Positions 11,885 through 22,239 of a DNA stretch of 64,000 nucleotides are shown piece by piece. Made by a program: the position numbers and the translations under genes. The first letter of the stretch is position 1. Each line of letters opens with the position of its first letter. The stretch comes from Nectonema munidae. Its lineage: Eukaryota > Nematomorpha > Nectonematoida > Nectonematidae. The stretch lies in contig JAUIRK010001047.1 in the NCBI GenBank assembly GCA_030549495.1, forward strand, positions 744,001 to 808,000. Reading direction: 5' to 3'. The notes beneath the pieces are model-generated. The model made no database searches and was not told the DNA's origin. It saw only the letters and a program-made list of their open reading frames with translations.

Positions 11885-14076
11885 GTGACAATTTTTTTAA
11901 TTAAATTTATTAAAATGATTATAAAAAGTAATCACAGACAAAAGAGTGACAAAAAATATGAGAACAATTAAATAGAAGACTTCAACAATAACTCTAACAC
12001 TAACTAACTGAATAACAAACTACGTAAAAAATTATATAACTTACTTGCTCACCAATTAACTTTATAACTTTATAAACTTAACTTAATTATACTAACTTAA
12101 CCAATTAACCAAATTTTGATTTGTCACTCCTTTAAAGATTATTTAAGAAGTAACCAATTTTATCACTCCTTGTTGTCATTCCTTCGATTACTATTTGATT
12201 TTGTCCCACTTTTGGTTTGGCACTCTTTTGATCGTAACCCCAAAATTAGTCCTTCTTGCTTTCCCATCTTTATCCAATGGAAAATGTACCTTGAAAGATG
12301 AAAACTAATATTGAAGAGCTAATGAAAAATTATAAATGTCATCTTTCTTAAAATATATAGCATTACTCGTTTTTTAATAAAAATTAAAAAATTCAAATTG
12401 CTATTTAAATATTTTTGTTTTTGAAGTATTTTTTTACAATAAATTATAAATAAAAAAAATCGTCAAACTCGATAAAAGGACAAACTGGTAAAAAGTGTCG
12501 ATAGTTCTAAAAAGTTTTGGAATTATATTATTTGACATAAGTACTTTATTTATGAAAAATGAATTTTAGGGGGCAAATTTCAAAATTTCTGTGTCGTTCG
12601 CTAAAATTATGCAAAGATATATTATATATTAAGATAAATGTATATCATATTTATATATAAGTTAAAGTAATATTAGCTCTTTGGCTCTTGGCTATTTTCG
12701 TTATAATAACGAAAATTTTAAAGAAGATGCAAAGGGGGTCTTAAAAATGGCTTTATATTTAGCCATACCTAATCCCAATGACACATCCAAAACTGCTTGC
12801 ATTATCATATATTATATTTAGGTGCGTTAGTAAATAGATTAAATGCCTATCTATCATAATGTCATTTGTTACCTATGCTGGTAACAAACCTGGAGTTTAG
12901 GTGGCTTATGTATGGATAGCGCATCAAACGACATACAAACTAAAAACTACAAACCTACATTTAGATTTTGATTTTGATATATGTAAATATTCACTAGAAT
13001 ATATATTAGGTAAAATGCAATAAAATTGAAAATTTCTTAATTTTATTGTTTATTTGTTTAGTTTGACTACAAACTTATATGAAGTTTATGTTCCTTGAAA
13101 AAGTTTGTTTTTTAGGTATACGGACTAATTATTTTTAAAATTTAAGTTCTTAATGTTATTTATTATTAAAAATATTTTTTATCTTTGTTGTCTGAAAACT
13201 CGTTATATTTAATTTAGAGTTTAAACTTGAAGTTTTTGAATTTATAGTAATATATTTCCTTTTTTCAAAGTTAATTTTCTTATTTTGTTTTTTTCTTATC
13301 GTTATTAGAATTAATATTACTACCTTACGTATAATCCATATCTAAACTTGTTAATCTTCCTTTATTCTTATTTTAACGTAAACAGATTTTTATTTATTTA
13401 TGAAGCACTACTAGGTGCTGATACAGAAGGGGAGGTGGGTCTGACTTTATAATTGTATGTCAATTTTCTATTATTTTATCCCCAGTTTTAGTTGATGTTT
13501 AATTGTGGTGGAAACTTTAGCATCGTAAAAAACAAATTAGAAGTAACCATGGGAGAAATTTTATATTGAAGTTTTTTTTCATTAAATGTTATAATTTAAT
13601 AGAGGTTTTTGTTATGATGTTTAAAAGCTATTAATACAAAATAATTAAAAAATTTATTTATTTAAAATATTTCCTTATTATCGGTATTGGTTAAGAGCAT
13701 CGGTATGTAATTGCTATCGGTGAAGAATATGAGATCGCGCTATACTATGACTATCTACGTGGTTTAGCACAAGTCAACCTATAAAATAAAATATTAGTGA
13801 TGCAGCGATTAGTCCAGAATCGTAAGAGTATTGCTTTTTACTACATATATATTTTCTTTAAATTTATATATCTAAAATTGTGCTTAAAAATGAAAAATCA
13901 GTTTTGAATTTTTAAAGTATTTTTTTTATCAATCGCCATTCAAACAGTACTTTATTATATAATGTTGAGGAGGCCTGTAGGTTTCTTTATTTTTCAGGCC
14001 ACTCTAATTTTACACAGTTTAGAAATAAAATTTATGGGTTCTTTGCCCTTTTATTTCAAATATTTAGTGCTATCTA
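11885..14076. other. AT-rich intergenic DNA
   Basis: No coding exon recognised. A run of short TAACTTA/TTAACC-like words lies at about 11990-12110. The rest is AT-rich with only shadow frames. Confidence 0.55.
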
Positions 14077-14536
14077 CATTGCTATGGAGGCAGTGCAGTC
14101 GCGCGTTTTGAAAATGAATCGGTGTCGTAATAATCATTCACACTCCGATTTTAAAAATAGGTTGCTGAAAAATTCAATAAAATTAAAGAATGAAATTTTT
14201 TCCTTGTAAAGGAACAAAGCACGAGCAGAAAGTTTTTTAAAAAAGAGGAATTTAAATCAAGTACTTTTGAAAAAATAATTTGAGATAAATTATTTGGTCT
14301 TAGATAAAAGGGATAATTGAAATTTTTTTTTGAAGGAAATGCTAGAAAGACTAAACTGCAAATACAAACTAACAAAACATTTTAATAAATAATGTTGAAG
14401 AAAATAGATCAAACATTTTTTTAAATACTTCAAAATATATTTTTTAATACTTAAAAATTCCCACTCCGCCCCATAACGTTTATTCGATACCGACTCCTAT
14501 CAATTTCAAATCTCTTATTCTGACTCCATAGCCCTG
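14077..14536. mobile_element. hAT-like MITE of the 'TATGGAGTC' family
   Basis: The left end reads CATTGCTATGGAGGCAG; the right end reads GACTCCATAGCCCTG, i.e. CAGGGCTATGGAGTC inverted. Just inside are CACTCCGATTT on the left and CCGACTCCTATC on the right. These match a widespread short element whose ends carry repeated GGAGTC words. No clean 8-bp duplication is visible. More decayed relatives appear at 19745-19990, 21200-21245, 24250-24300 and 37258-37275. Confidence 0.4.
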
Positions 14537-14711
14537 GTAAAGAGTTAAAAAATTTCCAACGTAAATTATTTTTACCATATAAAATAGTTATATATTTTCC
14601 AGTTTTTGTGGTTGGAAGTTAAAAAAGCATTGTGACATGCAATTATTTGTTCATTTAACGATTTGATAAATTTAATCAAGGATTGTGGCATTTAAGCAAT
14701 ATTCAGTTTAA

Positions 14712-14841
14712 CCCATTTTCGGTCAATGTTCCTATTTTGGAACATAAGTAATTTCATCTTCGTCTGCTTTTTTCAATGACTTTGAATATAAATCGTCTGC
14801 GTTTTTTTAGATATCGTCTGCTTTGCTTGGTCTTAAATGGG
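14712..14841. mobile_element. piggyBac-like MITE, TTAA-flanked (family B)
   Basis: A 130-bp element between TTAA sites at 14708-14711 and 14842-14845. It starts CCCATTTTCGGTC and ends GGTCTTAAATGGG; the terminal CCCATTT is inverted at the other end. The right TTAA is shared with the next MITE. It has no coding capacity. Confidence 0.75.
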
Positions 14842-14845
14842 TTAA

Positions 14846-15368
14846 CCCGTTAACGACCAGAATAATCACACGATATCTGTAAAGCAGATTTGTATTAAAG
14901 AGCATTGATAAACGCAGACGATTTTATTTTTGTAAAGTCGACATATGTCTAGGGTTGCCAGATTACAAGATTAGAAATCCGGTACACTTGTAATTTCTCA
15001 GCAGAATTTAAAAGGGGTATAAAGAAAACAAGGAAAATAATTATATACATAAACACACACCTATACAAACATACACAACATACAGAAAAAAACAACAACT
15101 AAGGGTAAAAAATCGAGATTAAGATATGGTGTATTATCCCTCAAGAAAAAGATGCAGCTATGAATTATAATCACATACAAAGGTTTCAACGAATAACCTT
15201 TTTGATGTGTTAAATATAATATTATTATGGTGAACTAAAATCTGGACAATAAGGGTGTCCCAGAAGTGTCAATGCGGGGCAGGGGACAAAATGACCAAAT
15301 TCGGGACATGTTCCGGGAAAACGGGACGTTTGGCAACCCTACATATGTCGACTGTGGTCGATAACCGG
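14846..15368 (+). mobile_element. piggyBac-like MITE (family A) interrupted by another MITE
   Basis: It starts CCCGTTAACGACC directly after TTAA 14842-14845 and ends GGTCGATAACCGG at 15368; the right flank is TTTA instead of TTAA. The outer parts (14846-14949 and 15342-15368) match the element at 9772-9899, and 14950-15341 is an insertion. Confidence 0.8.
14950..15341. mobile_element. hAT-like MITE inserted in the family A MITE
   Basis: A 392-bp insertion with ends TAGGGTTGCCAG and TTGGCAACCCTA, an 11-bp inverted repeat with one mismatch. It is flanked by an exact 8-bp duplication, CATATGTC (14942-14949 and 15342-15349). The duplicated bases are present once in the uninterrupted relative at 9772-9899, which confirms the insertion. 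The right arm is rich in 'gggac' words, as in other hAT elements with such ends. The open frame over the right end is accidental. Confidence 0.88.
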
Positions 15369-15764
15369 TTTACTAATAGTTGCAGTAAATGTATCCATAA
15401 TATGAGATATTTTATTCATAATGGTCTAGGATATCATTCGTTCTTAAAATAGTCCACTATATAATATCTGACTAAAAACATGCACATAGACAGATAAAGG
15501 AGTTTTCGAAGTAATTTTTTTCTAGGGATCTTTTTCCAAAATAATTCTTTTCCTAAGTTATTTTTTCCATTATTTTTCATTTTAAAATGAAGATTGATTG
15601 ATATTTTTTTTATCTGATTTAGAATTCATTTCTGTATTTTTTTATATTTTAAGTTTTATTGAGTTTAATTATTAATTTTTATTACAAACTTTTCATGTCT
15701 AGCAAAAATGACATTTATTTTGGCTATTACGTACAAGTATTATTTATAAATCCTTTAAGACATA

Positions 15765-15895
15765 AAATGGGACATCGGTGTCTGATGTAATGAAATCTTC
15801 CCCGTTAAATATATAAAATTCGTTTAAAAAGAAAGCATATGATCATTCTTGAAAATTCTTGTCCTCAAAGAGTTGAAAAACCCCATCTTAACACC
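15765..15895. repeat. dispersed repeat family C fragment
   Basis: Contains GACATCGGTGTC, then ATATATAAAATTCGTTTAAA, AAGAAAGCA and TCTTGTCCTCAAAGAG. The same ordered words recur at about 22135-22235, 29138-29235, 29805-29890 and 49885-49975, on the plus strand each time. It looks like a non-autonomous element of roughly 120-150 bp, probably piggyBac-like. Confidence 0.55.
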
Positions 15896-15899
15896 TTAA

Positions 15900-16013
15900 C
15901 TGCCAGAGTCTACTTTAGCAAAATATAATCCTCTCCGTTTATAATGCTTTTTAATACAAATCTCCTTTACATTAGATATCGTCTCGTTATTCTGGGTGTT
16001 TACGGGAATTTAA
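15900..16013 (-). mobile_element. piggyBac-like MITE (family A), reverse copy
   Basis: On the minus strand it reads CCCGTAAACACCCAGAATAA, then ACGATATCTAATGTAAAG and GATTTGTATTAAAAAGCAT, in the same order as 9772-9899. A TTAA lies at 15896-15899; the other flank is AATTTAA. Confidence 0.65.
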
Positions 16014-16019
16014 AGTAAT

Positions 16020-17660
16020 GCAGCTCGCCTACTTATATTTTCTATATGCGCGGCCTGATATTTCACATTTTAAATTTATTGTCATTACCTAATTCTTGGG
16101 CCGACCAAAAGAATTAAAAGGGGGTCTTTATTCAGTCGTAGCGTTGATTAAATTAACGGCCCGAAAAAATGTCGGCTGAGTAAATTGAGGGTGTGTTTTT
16201 TTGCAAAATAATTTCTAAAAACTTTGCGTTTCATCAAAAATATCGTTATAACAGGAATAGAACGAATAATTTCTTGTGCCCAAAGTTTTAAATAAGTAAA
16301 TTTTCGCCGACAATTGACTTTAAGAAAACAGGCACTAAGGAGTAAAAATGAAAGTTTAATTTTTTCAAAAATTTTTTAACGTGTGATAAAGTTGAAAGAA
16401 GTATTTTTTTTATATTTTTTTTAAGAAAATAAAAAAAAACAAAATGTTCAAAAAAATTATAATTTTTAAATAATTTAGAAAATATTGGGTATCATTGTGA
16501 AGCATTGAGTTTAAAACGTCAAAAAGTTTATTCAACAATTTTTAAAGTAAATTTAAAATATAGTAGATAGAATAATATAGTTTTTAAAATTTTTGACCCT
16601 TTTTTTGCAAAAAAATATTGCAAAATATTTCACAAATATTTTCTGAAAAAATTGTTTCAGGCGTTTTTTCTCCTTCAAAATTTTTGTAAAATAAATTTTA
16701 TAAAATTTATACGATGATTTTAAAACGATACTCAACGTTTTTGGAAAACATTGAGTAAGAAAGTCATACCCGTTATTTGATGCCGACATAATCTGAGTCG
16801 GTCAAACCTGATAAGATCATCAACGTTGCCAACATTTCACCACTATCATCATTTCACCATCAATCTCGAAAACATGCTTTACCTTATCGTCATTGAAAGC
16901 AGCGATCTATATATTTTGACTATAATCCCATAAACGTCGTCATCATCATAATCACAATATTAATATCCTCATGATGATGCGTCTTCAGCAATCCTAGAAG
17001 TCCCATTTTTAATCCCGAAATAATTACCTCAATCAACTCATCACTCCCTACTCTCAGCAATATTTAAGCCTCCTTCGCTGCACCGCATACATTCATCGTA
17101 CCCGCTTGCATCACACACATCATCATGTCGACAAATGTAAAATTAGTTGTCCTTTCAGGAAGCTTACTTATTTTCCCGAATTAAAGCAACATGACGTTGA
17201 GCAGAATAGTCTTCTTTTTTTTTTTTTATATAATCCGCCACTACATCTAGTTTACATTTTCAAGGATTTGCTTCTCTTCTCAATCTTTGAAATAACTAAC
17301 ATCTTCACATTCATCACTCTATTTAAATTTTCTTTGCTGCTGTATACTCTTAATTTTAGTTCGCGAAATGAGTGTACTCTCTTTCAAATCGGTCAGTACC
17401 TTGCGAAACCATGACCATATTTGTCTGGATGCTGCGTATCTAGTTTTTTTCTTTCTCCTCCTTAAAAAAATGCGCGCCATTTCGTCTACATCAAACGGAT
17501 CACCAACTTAAATAACTATTATAAACCTGAAAGTTAGTAACAACGAAATCTTGTTTTGCTCATGAAATTTCGTTTAGATTTTGGGCAAAATCCCGCGCTT
17601 CAATTTATTGTGCTTATTTATATATAATATATACATTCGTCACGGTCACTTCTGCATGGC
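16020..17660. other. AT-rich DNA with CAT/ATC-rich patch
   Basis: No gene recognised. About 16825-17130 is enriched in CATCATC words and is less AT-rich; the open frame there (17106-17414) starts in this repeat and shows no domain. Confidence 0.5.
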
Positions 17661-17662
17661 GG

Positions 17663-18395
17663 CAACTCTGTGGAATCCCCTTTATATAGCGACCACCTGT
17701 TTAACGCGGTCAGCGATTGAAGCAAAAATAGTAGCCGTAAATCTCTATAATGGCCAGTAAGAAAAGCAAGTTCTTGCTACATGATAACAGTATCGAATAG
17801 AGGATTAGTATGGATTATATAGTACGTGGCATTGTGTATGCGTTTTATATTTTTATTTTTGTAGTGATTGTAAAACTAGCTTGGCAAAAGCCTTCTTATC
17901 TTACAAATAAATTCAAATACTTGTTTTATCATTATTAACGTTTAACGTAAGAATTTTTCTTTATTGCTATCCGGTTTGCGAAGTCGGAGGGAAAATACGA
18001 ACTCTTACTTCTGACCTTGAATAAAGAAGTTCCCCTCCATAAGTAAAAAATACGACTTCGACAGTTAAATTTTATTAGATGAAATCTTCTGATAAAATTC
18101 CGAAAATATAAATGAGGCTTTTCAAACACCAACATTTAAAGGATAATCGTTGAGATTTATTCTGTCTTCTGATTGGTCCAAGTTCCAAAGCCGCGTTATA
18201 AATTAGCTGTGCGTATTATACCTTGTTTAATTTTATCCTACGTATAAGTACACAGAATGAAATAAGAAATAAATTTATTAAAAAATTTGAAAAAAATCCA
18301 AGTTGCCCGTTTAAGCTTAAGTTTTAGACTATTAAAAAATGGGAGCCAAGATCTTCCTGCGTCATATTAGATCCCTTGTTATAAAGGATCTTCAC
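17663..18395. mobile_element. possible pogo/Tigger-like MITE
   Basis: The left part reads CTGTGGAATCCCCTTTATAT then AGCGACCACC, resembling the CAGTGGAACCCCTxTATA ends of some pogo/Tigger elements. The right part, inverted, reads CAGTGAAGATCCTTTATAAC. The two termini are similar but diverged, and no duplicated TA could be fixed with certainty. The interior has no recognisable transposase. Confidence 0.35.
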
Positions 18396-18399
18396 TGTA

Positions 18400-19740
18400 T
18401 TCATTGATCCGTTGCATAGAAAAGGTTTTAGAAACACCCTACGAACTTAACTTAACTACTAACTCACTTATTTAGTAATGAATTTTCACGCATTATTTTA
18501 AGGAATCGTATTAGGAACAATGGTGCTATACACAAATATTTTTTTACAAATTAGCACATCAAATTTCATATAAAAAATCACGACATTTATGAGACCAAAA
18601 ATTATTCAGAATTTGTAACCCATTGCTATAAATCATTTTTTAAATTTCTACGCTATCTTTTTTAACTTCCAAATTGTCCATTTTAATTTCTAAACTGTTT
18701 TTTCAATTTGTTCTCAGCTATGAGATGTAAGTGATTTTTTGAAATTTTTACAGCACTCGATTTGAACGTTAAATTTCGTTTCATAATATTTTGCCGCCAC
18801 ATCTTTACTTTTTTTTGTAACTATTTTTAATAAAATGCTCTTTTTTATTTGAGACTATAATAAAAATTATCTAAGATTTTCCCCATCTACACAAAACGTT
18901 CAATAAATTGGCAAACTTTTATATAGAGAAAAATTATATATAAAGGACATTTTGAATTTAAAAAAAGACATTCTAGAATTTAAAAAAGAGAATTTAGAAC
19001 TTCAAATCGTTTATATCAAATGTGTGCATTGCATATGTTTGCGAAATTTTAATGGACGGATTAATTGTAAAATCTTTACCCACATTTTCTCCTTTTTATT
19101 TGTAGTTATTTGCTATCTAACCTAATAAACCTAATCTTCGTCTTCTTGGGTCTTGCCAGATTTTCCAACTGATGTTTGTAATTCAAGATGAATGGCAGAG
19201 ATAATGCATAAAGAATGAGTCGGTGTTGTAGTTAAAACAAACGTTCGCTATGATAACACGTTTTCGTTGTAAGCGGCTTAGTCAAGATTGTCTCAGCAAT
19301 ACATGAACAGAGCTAAGCTCAGTTTGCAGACAACGTCCGTAAACCTTAAAGGGAATGATGGGTTTCATGATGAATACCGAGGATCGGTTACTAAGGAAAA
19401 ATTATAACGCAAGTGACTCTGTTAAACGAGACTAGCATTGAACACACAGAATATGGTCTCAACACTTACAGACATTGATTTTCGTAAAATATTCTTCTGG
19501 ATTTCTTTTTGAATGAATTTTCATGTGACTTGTAGCAGATTCTTTTAATTTCGTTGCTGATTGGTGGATTGGTTATCCATGAAACGAAGTTCTTTGATAA
19601 AATTCATAAGTCATAAATTTGTGTATAAACAAATTTACTTAAAAAATTAATATTTATAAGCAACAATTAAGACAACTTTAATTTTGCACAAAATTTCTCG
19701 CAACCAATCGTCTGGCTTTAGGAAACCCTTTAAGAAACTT
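18400..19740. other. AT-rich intergenic DNA
   Basis: No gene or clear transposon border. A short string at about 19490-19520 (TTCTTTTTGAATGAATTTTC) recurs near 38120 and 59500 and is probably a MITE scrap. Confidence 0.5.
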
Positions 19741-19744
19741 TTGT

Positions 19745-19990
19745 TAGAGTTGCAGAGTCGTAGCGTAAATATCCGATTCTAACTCGGAAAATGCTAATCC
19801 AACTACAAATTACTCAAACGTAATATTATAAAATACTCAATTACTTTAATTTTTGAAAATACTCAAATTACTCTTACTTCTGGTTTCGGCAAAAGAACTT
19901 ACAAAGATTATTTTTTTTTCATTTTTTAAAATACTAGAAAAAATTGACTCCCAAGTTTTATTAAATGCTTGGCTTTAACTCCACAACTCT
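19745..19990. mobile_element. decayed 'TATGGAGTC'-type MITE
   Basis: The left end reads TAGAGTTGCAGAGTCG, and the right end, inverted, reads CAGAGTTGTGGAGTTA. Size and end words resemble the element at 14077-14536. No target duplication is visible. Confidence 0.35.
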
Positions 19991-20368
19991 GCCCTTTCTA
20001 CTAACTTTTTTTCAGTTTATTATAAAAAAAGATGCTTCTTTCCATCTAACTTTTTTTGGGATTACGCGTTCAAATATATTCATTGAATGGAAAAGCTTAC
20101 TTTGATCGCTGACCAGAATAACATGTCTACTTTCAAAAAAATAATTGGAACGCAATTTATCACATTCAAAGGAATAATTATTAAGATGATGTAAACTAAT
20201 ATTTACTCAAGATTTACATTACCTTACACTTTGTATCATGGTCCAAGCATTGCATCTCTATCCTTACTTTTTACTCTATTTCCTTTTCATGGTTGTATCT
20301 GTGTGAACATAATATAAGCCAGTTTGTGAATAGCTAAACAGCCAATGTTCTTCGTATATATATATATA

Positions 20369-20588
20369 CAGTGGCTTAGCCAGAAAAAGTTGATTGGGGG
20401 GGGGGGGGGGGGGGGAGATAATTTAAAAACTTAAAAAACTTGAGCAACATTATTTATACTTTCTTGATCCTTTCATTGGAGAAATTTTCGAAAACTGATA
20501 TCGCATAAGGTGCATGGGGGCACCATGAGGTACATAGGGGGGGGGGGGGGGGTACTGCCCCTCATGCCCCAACCTAGCTACGTCACTG
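20369..20588. mobile_element. hAT MITE, deletion derivative of the 30510-33025 family
   Basis: It begins CAGTGGCTTAGCCAGAAAAA and ends CTAGCTACGTCACTG. Its left arm (about 125 bp, including ACATTATTTATACTTTCTTG) is nearly identical to the left arm of the hAT at 30510. Its right arm (GATATCGCATAAGGTGCA onward) matches that element's right arm near 32958. About 2.3 kb of interior is missing. Two G homopolymer runs of 16-22 bases lie inside. No clear 8-bp duplication remains; the left flank is an AT microsatellite. Confidence 0.85.
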
Positions 20589-20589
20589 A

Positions 20590-21340
20590 CACTTTCTGAT
20601 TTGTCAATAAAATAATTTTCTTGATAAATATGAATCGATACATAAAAAGGAAAACTAAATTAAAAAATAATTTCTGAAAAATCTAAGGCCTCAATGGTTC
20701 ATTTTTTAAAGTTACTTTTTTGAGATAAAATGTTATATACAATTGGAATTTTTGTCACATTCACAAGATGTAGATTGTGTAGATAGCAAAGCATTCTGCA
20801 ATGGATTCGCATAGTTTAGATGTTTCAATCATATAAAAAATTTTATGATTTCTTTATTTTCGATTCAATAAAAATAGGAAAATAAAGAGAATAATTTTCT
20901 CGAGAATCAAAAAACAGGAAAAGCCTTGAAGTCATGAGAAATGAGACTCGAGAAATCTCGAGACAGAAACTCTAGATCTTCATCCAAAAATTGACTAAAT
21001 TTAATGAAGCCATCGCTAACACTCTTATTTCAAAAACAATTTAACTAATTAGCGAGTCAAAAAAATCAAAACATAATATGGATTATATACAAATAAATCA
21101 GTTTATGAAGCAATTTTAGTTATCATGGGTTTCAGTCCCAGTTTTAATAACAAAAAAAACAATCTGAATTTAATTCTGCTTCTTGTAAAGGTTACAGCGT
21201 CATGGTCGGAGTCTCATAAAAAGGATGGGAGTCAAAGTCGGATATAAATGTTTGACTTCTAAAATTGAAAATTATGTTATTTTTTAAAATATTTTTTATT
21301 TATTCTTTTTTAATCCATCAAAATTTTCTCTTTTTCAAGC
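20590..21340. other. AT-rich DNA, no gene seen
   Basis: Only a 'ggagtc' scrap near 21200-21245, related to the 14077 MITE, and AT-rich sequence. Confidence 0.5.
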
Positions 21341-21345
21341 TTTAA

Positions 21346-21466
21346 CCCATTACATCCCATTCTTTAGTTTTAACTAATGCAGAAAATTTTTAGATTATCA
21401 CCATTTAAGTATCGGTGTGATCCCATTGCCATTTTCTATTATTTTTCTTTTCTGGGGGTGAAATGG
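21346..21466. mobile_element. piggyBac-like MITE relic
   Basis: It starts CCCATTACATCCC after TTAA (21342-21345) and ends GGGGGTGAAATGG before TTAC (21467-21470). The ends are inverted repeats with mismatches (CCCATTACATCCC against CCATTTCACCCCC). It is about 121 bp long. Confidence 0.5.
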
Positions 21467-21576
21467 TTACACTACTGGCATTAAACCTTATATGTGCATC
21501 TATACTTCATTCGATACTTATCTAAAAAGTGTAGACACAGAAAAATCGGAATTGAAGGATTTGGAGATGGACTCAT

Positions 21577-21775
21577 ACACATACTTGCAGTTTGGAGGCG
21601 AACTTTTCACCTTCCAAAGCTTCAACCATGGCTGCAAGACTTTTAATTCCGATATCAAAACGTAGCTTGTTTAAATTCCTTAGAAAAGAGAACAACTGAC
21701 TACTTTGTATATGTCCTATTTGTAAATTGCAAATGTCATGCTGGTCCTCAAAGCGTTGTAGGCTCAAACTTTAAT
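21577..21775 (-). CDS. possible exon of unrecognised gene
   Basis: On the minus strand about 62 codons are open, including RFEDQHDICNLQIG and DIGIKSLAAMVEALEGEKFA. They end at CTGCAA followed by GTATGTGTATG, a fair splice donor. The segment is richer in G and C than its surroundings and the translation looks protein-like, with an amphipathic-helix pattern and no low complexity. The upstream border (an AG near 21770) is weak, no partner exons were found, and the plus strand is also open in part. I recognise no family. Confidence 0.25.
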
Positions 21776-21994
21776 GTTTGCCAAATATTGAATGTTTACT
21801 CACAACGGGTTTAACAAAAGTAGCGTTTGCTCTAATTGGGACAAGAATCATTAATTTTAAATTAATATAGTAATTTTGATTAATTTCATTACTCACAATT
21901 AACTGATCTAAAATCATTTTTTAGATTGAAAAGTCTTAGCCCGTTTCACATCTCACCGTTCTTTTTAAATGACGCAAAAGATTACTTGGTTTTA

Positions 21995-22235
21995 ACCATT
22001 TTAAAATCAAGAATTATTATCCGAGGATATTTAATGTAAAACAGAAGATTTGTATTAAAAAGGATTTATAAAGGCAGATGATCTTTAATTTTTTAAATTC
22101 GACTCTCGTTGTTAATTCGTTATCTCTTTGAAGGTCAGTGTGGCACCGGTGTCTGTTTTTATAATATACAAAATTTCATTGAAAAAGAAATCAGATCTAG
22201 GATCAAAGCCGTTAATCAGTTTTTCTTCACCTTCC
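21995..22235 (+). repeat. MITE family A relic followed by family C fragment
   Basis: About 21995-22120 carries GATATTTAATGTAAAACAGA and GATTTGTATTAAAAAGGA in the order of the 9772-9899 element. About 22135-22235 carries CACCGGTGTCTG, ATATACAAAATTTCATTGAA and AAGAAATCAGAT, as in family C. The two relics are adjacent, as they also are near 15765-16013. Confidence 0.55.
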
Positions 22236-22239
22236 TGTA

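Noticed and set aside
15255-15452. 65-codon frame with CQCGAG start
   Set aside because: It runs across the right end of a MITE and its target duplication; it is a chance frame.
17106-17414. 102-codon frame starting with a His-rich run
   Set aside because: Begins in CATCATC low complexity and continues in AT-rich sequence without a recognisable domain.
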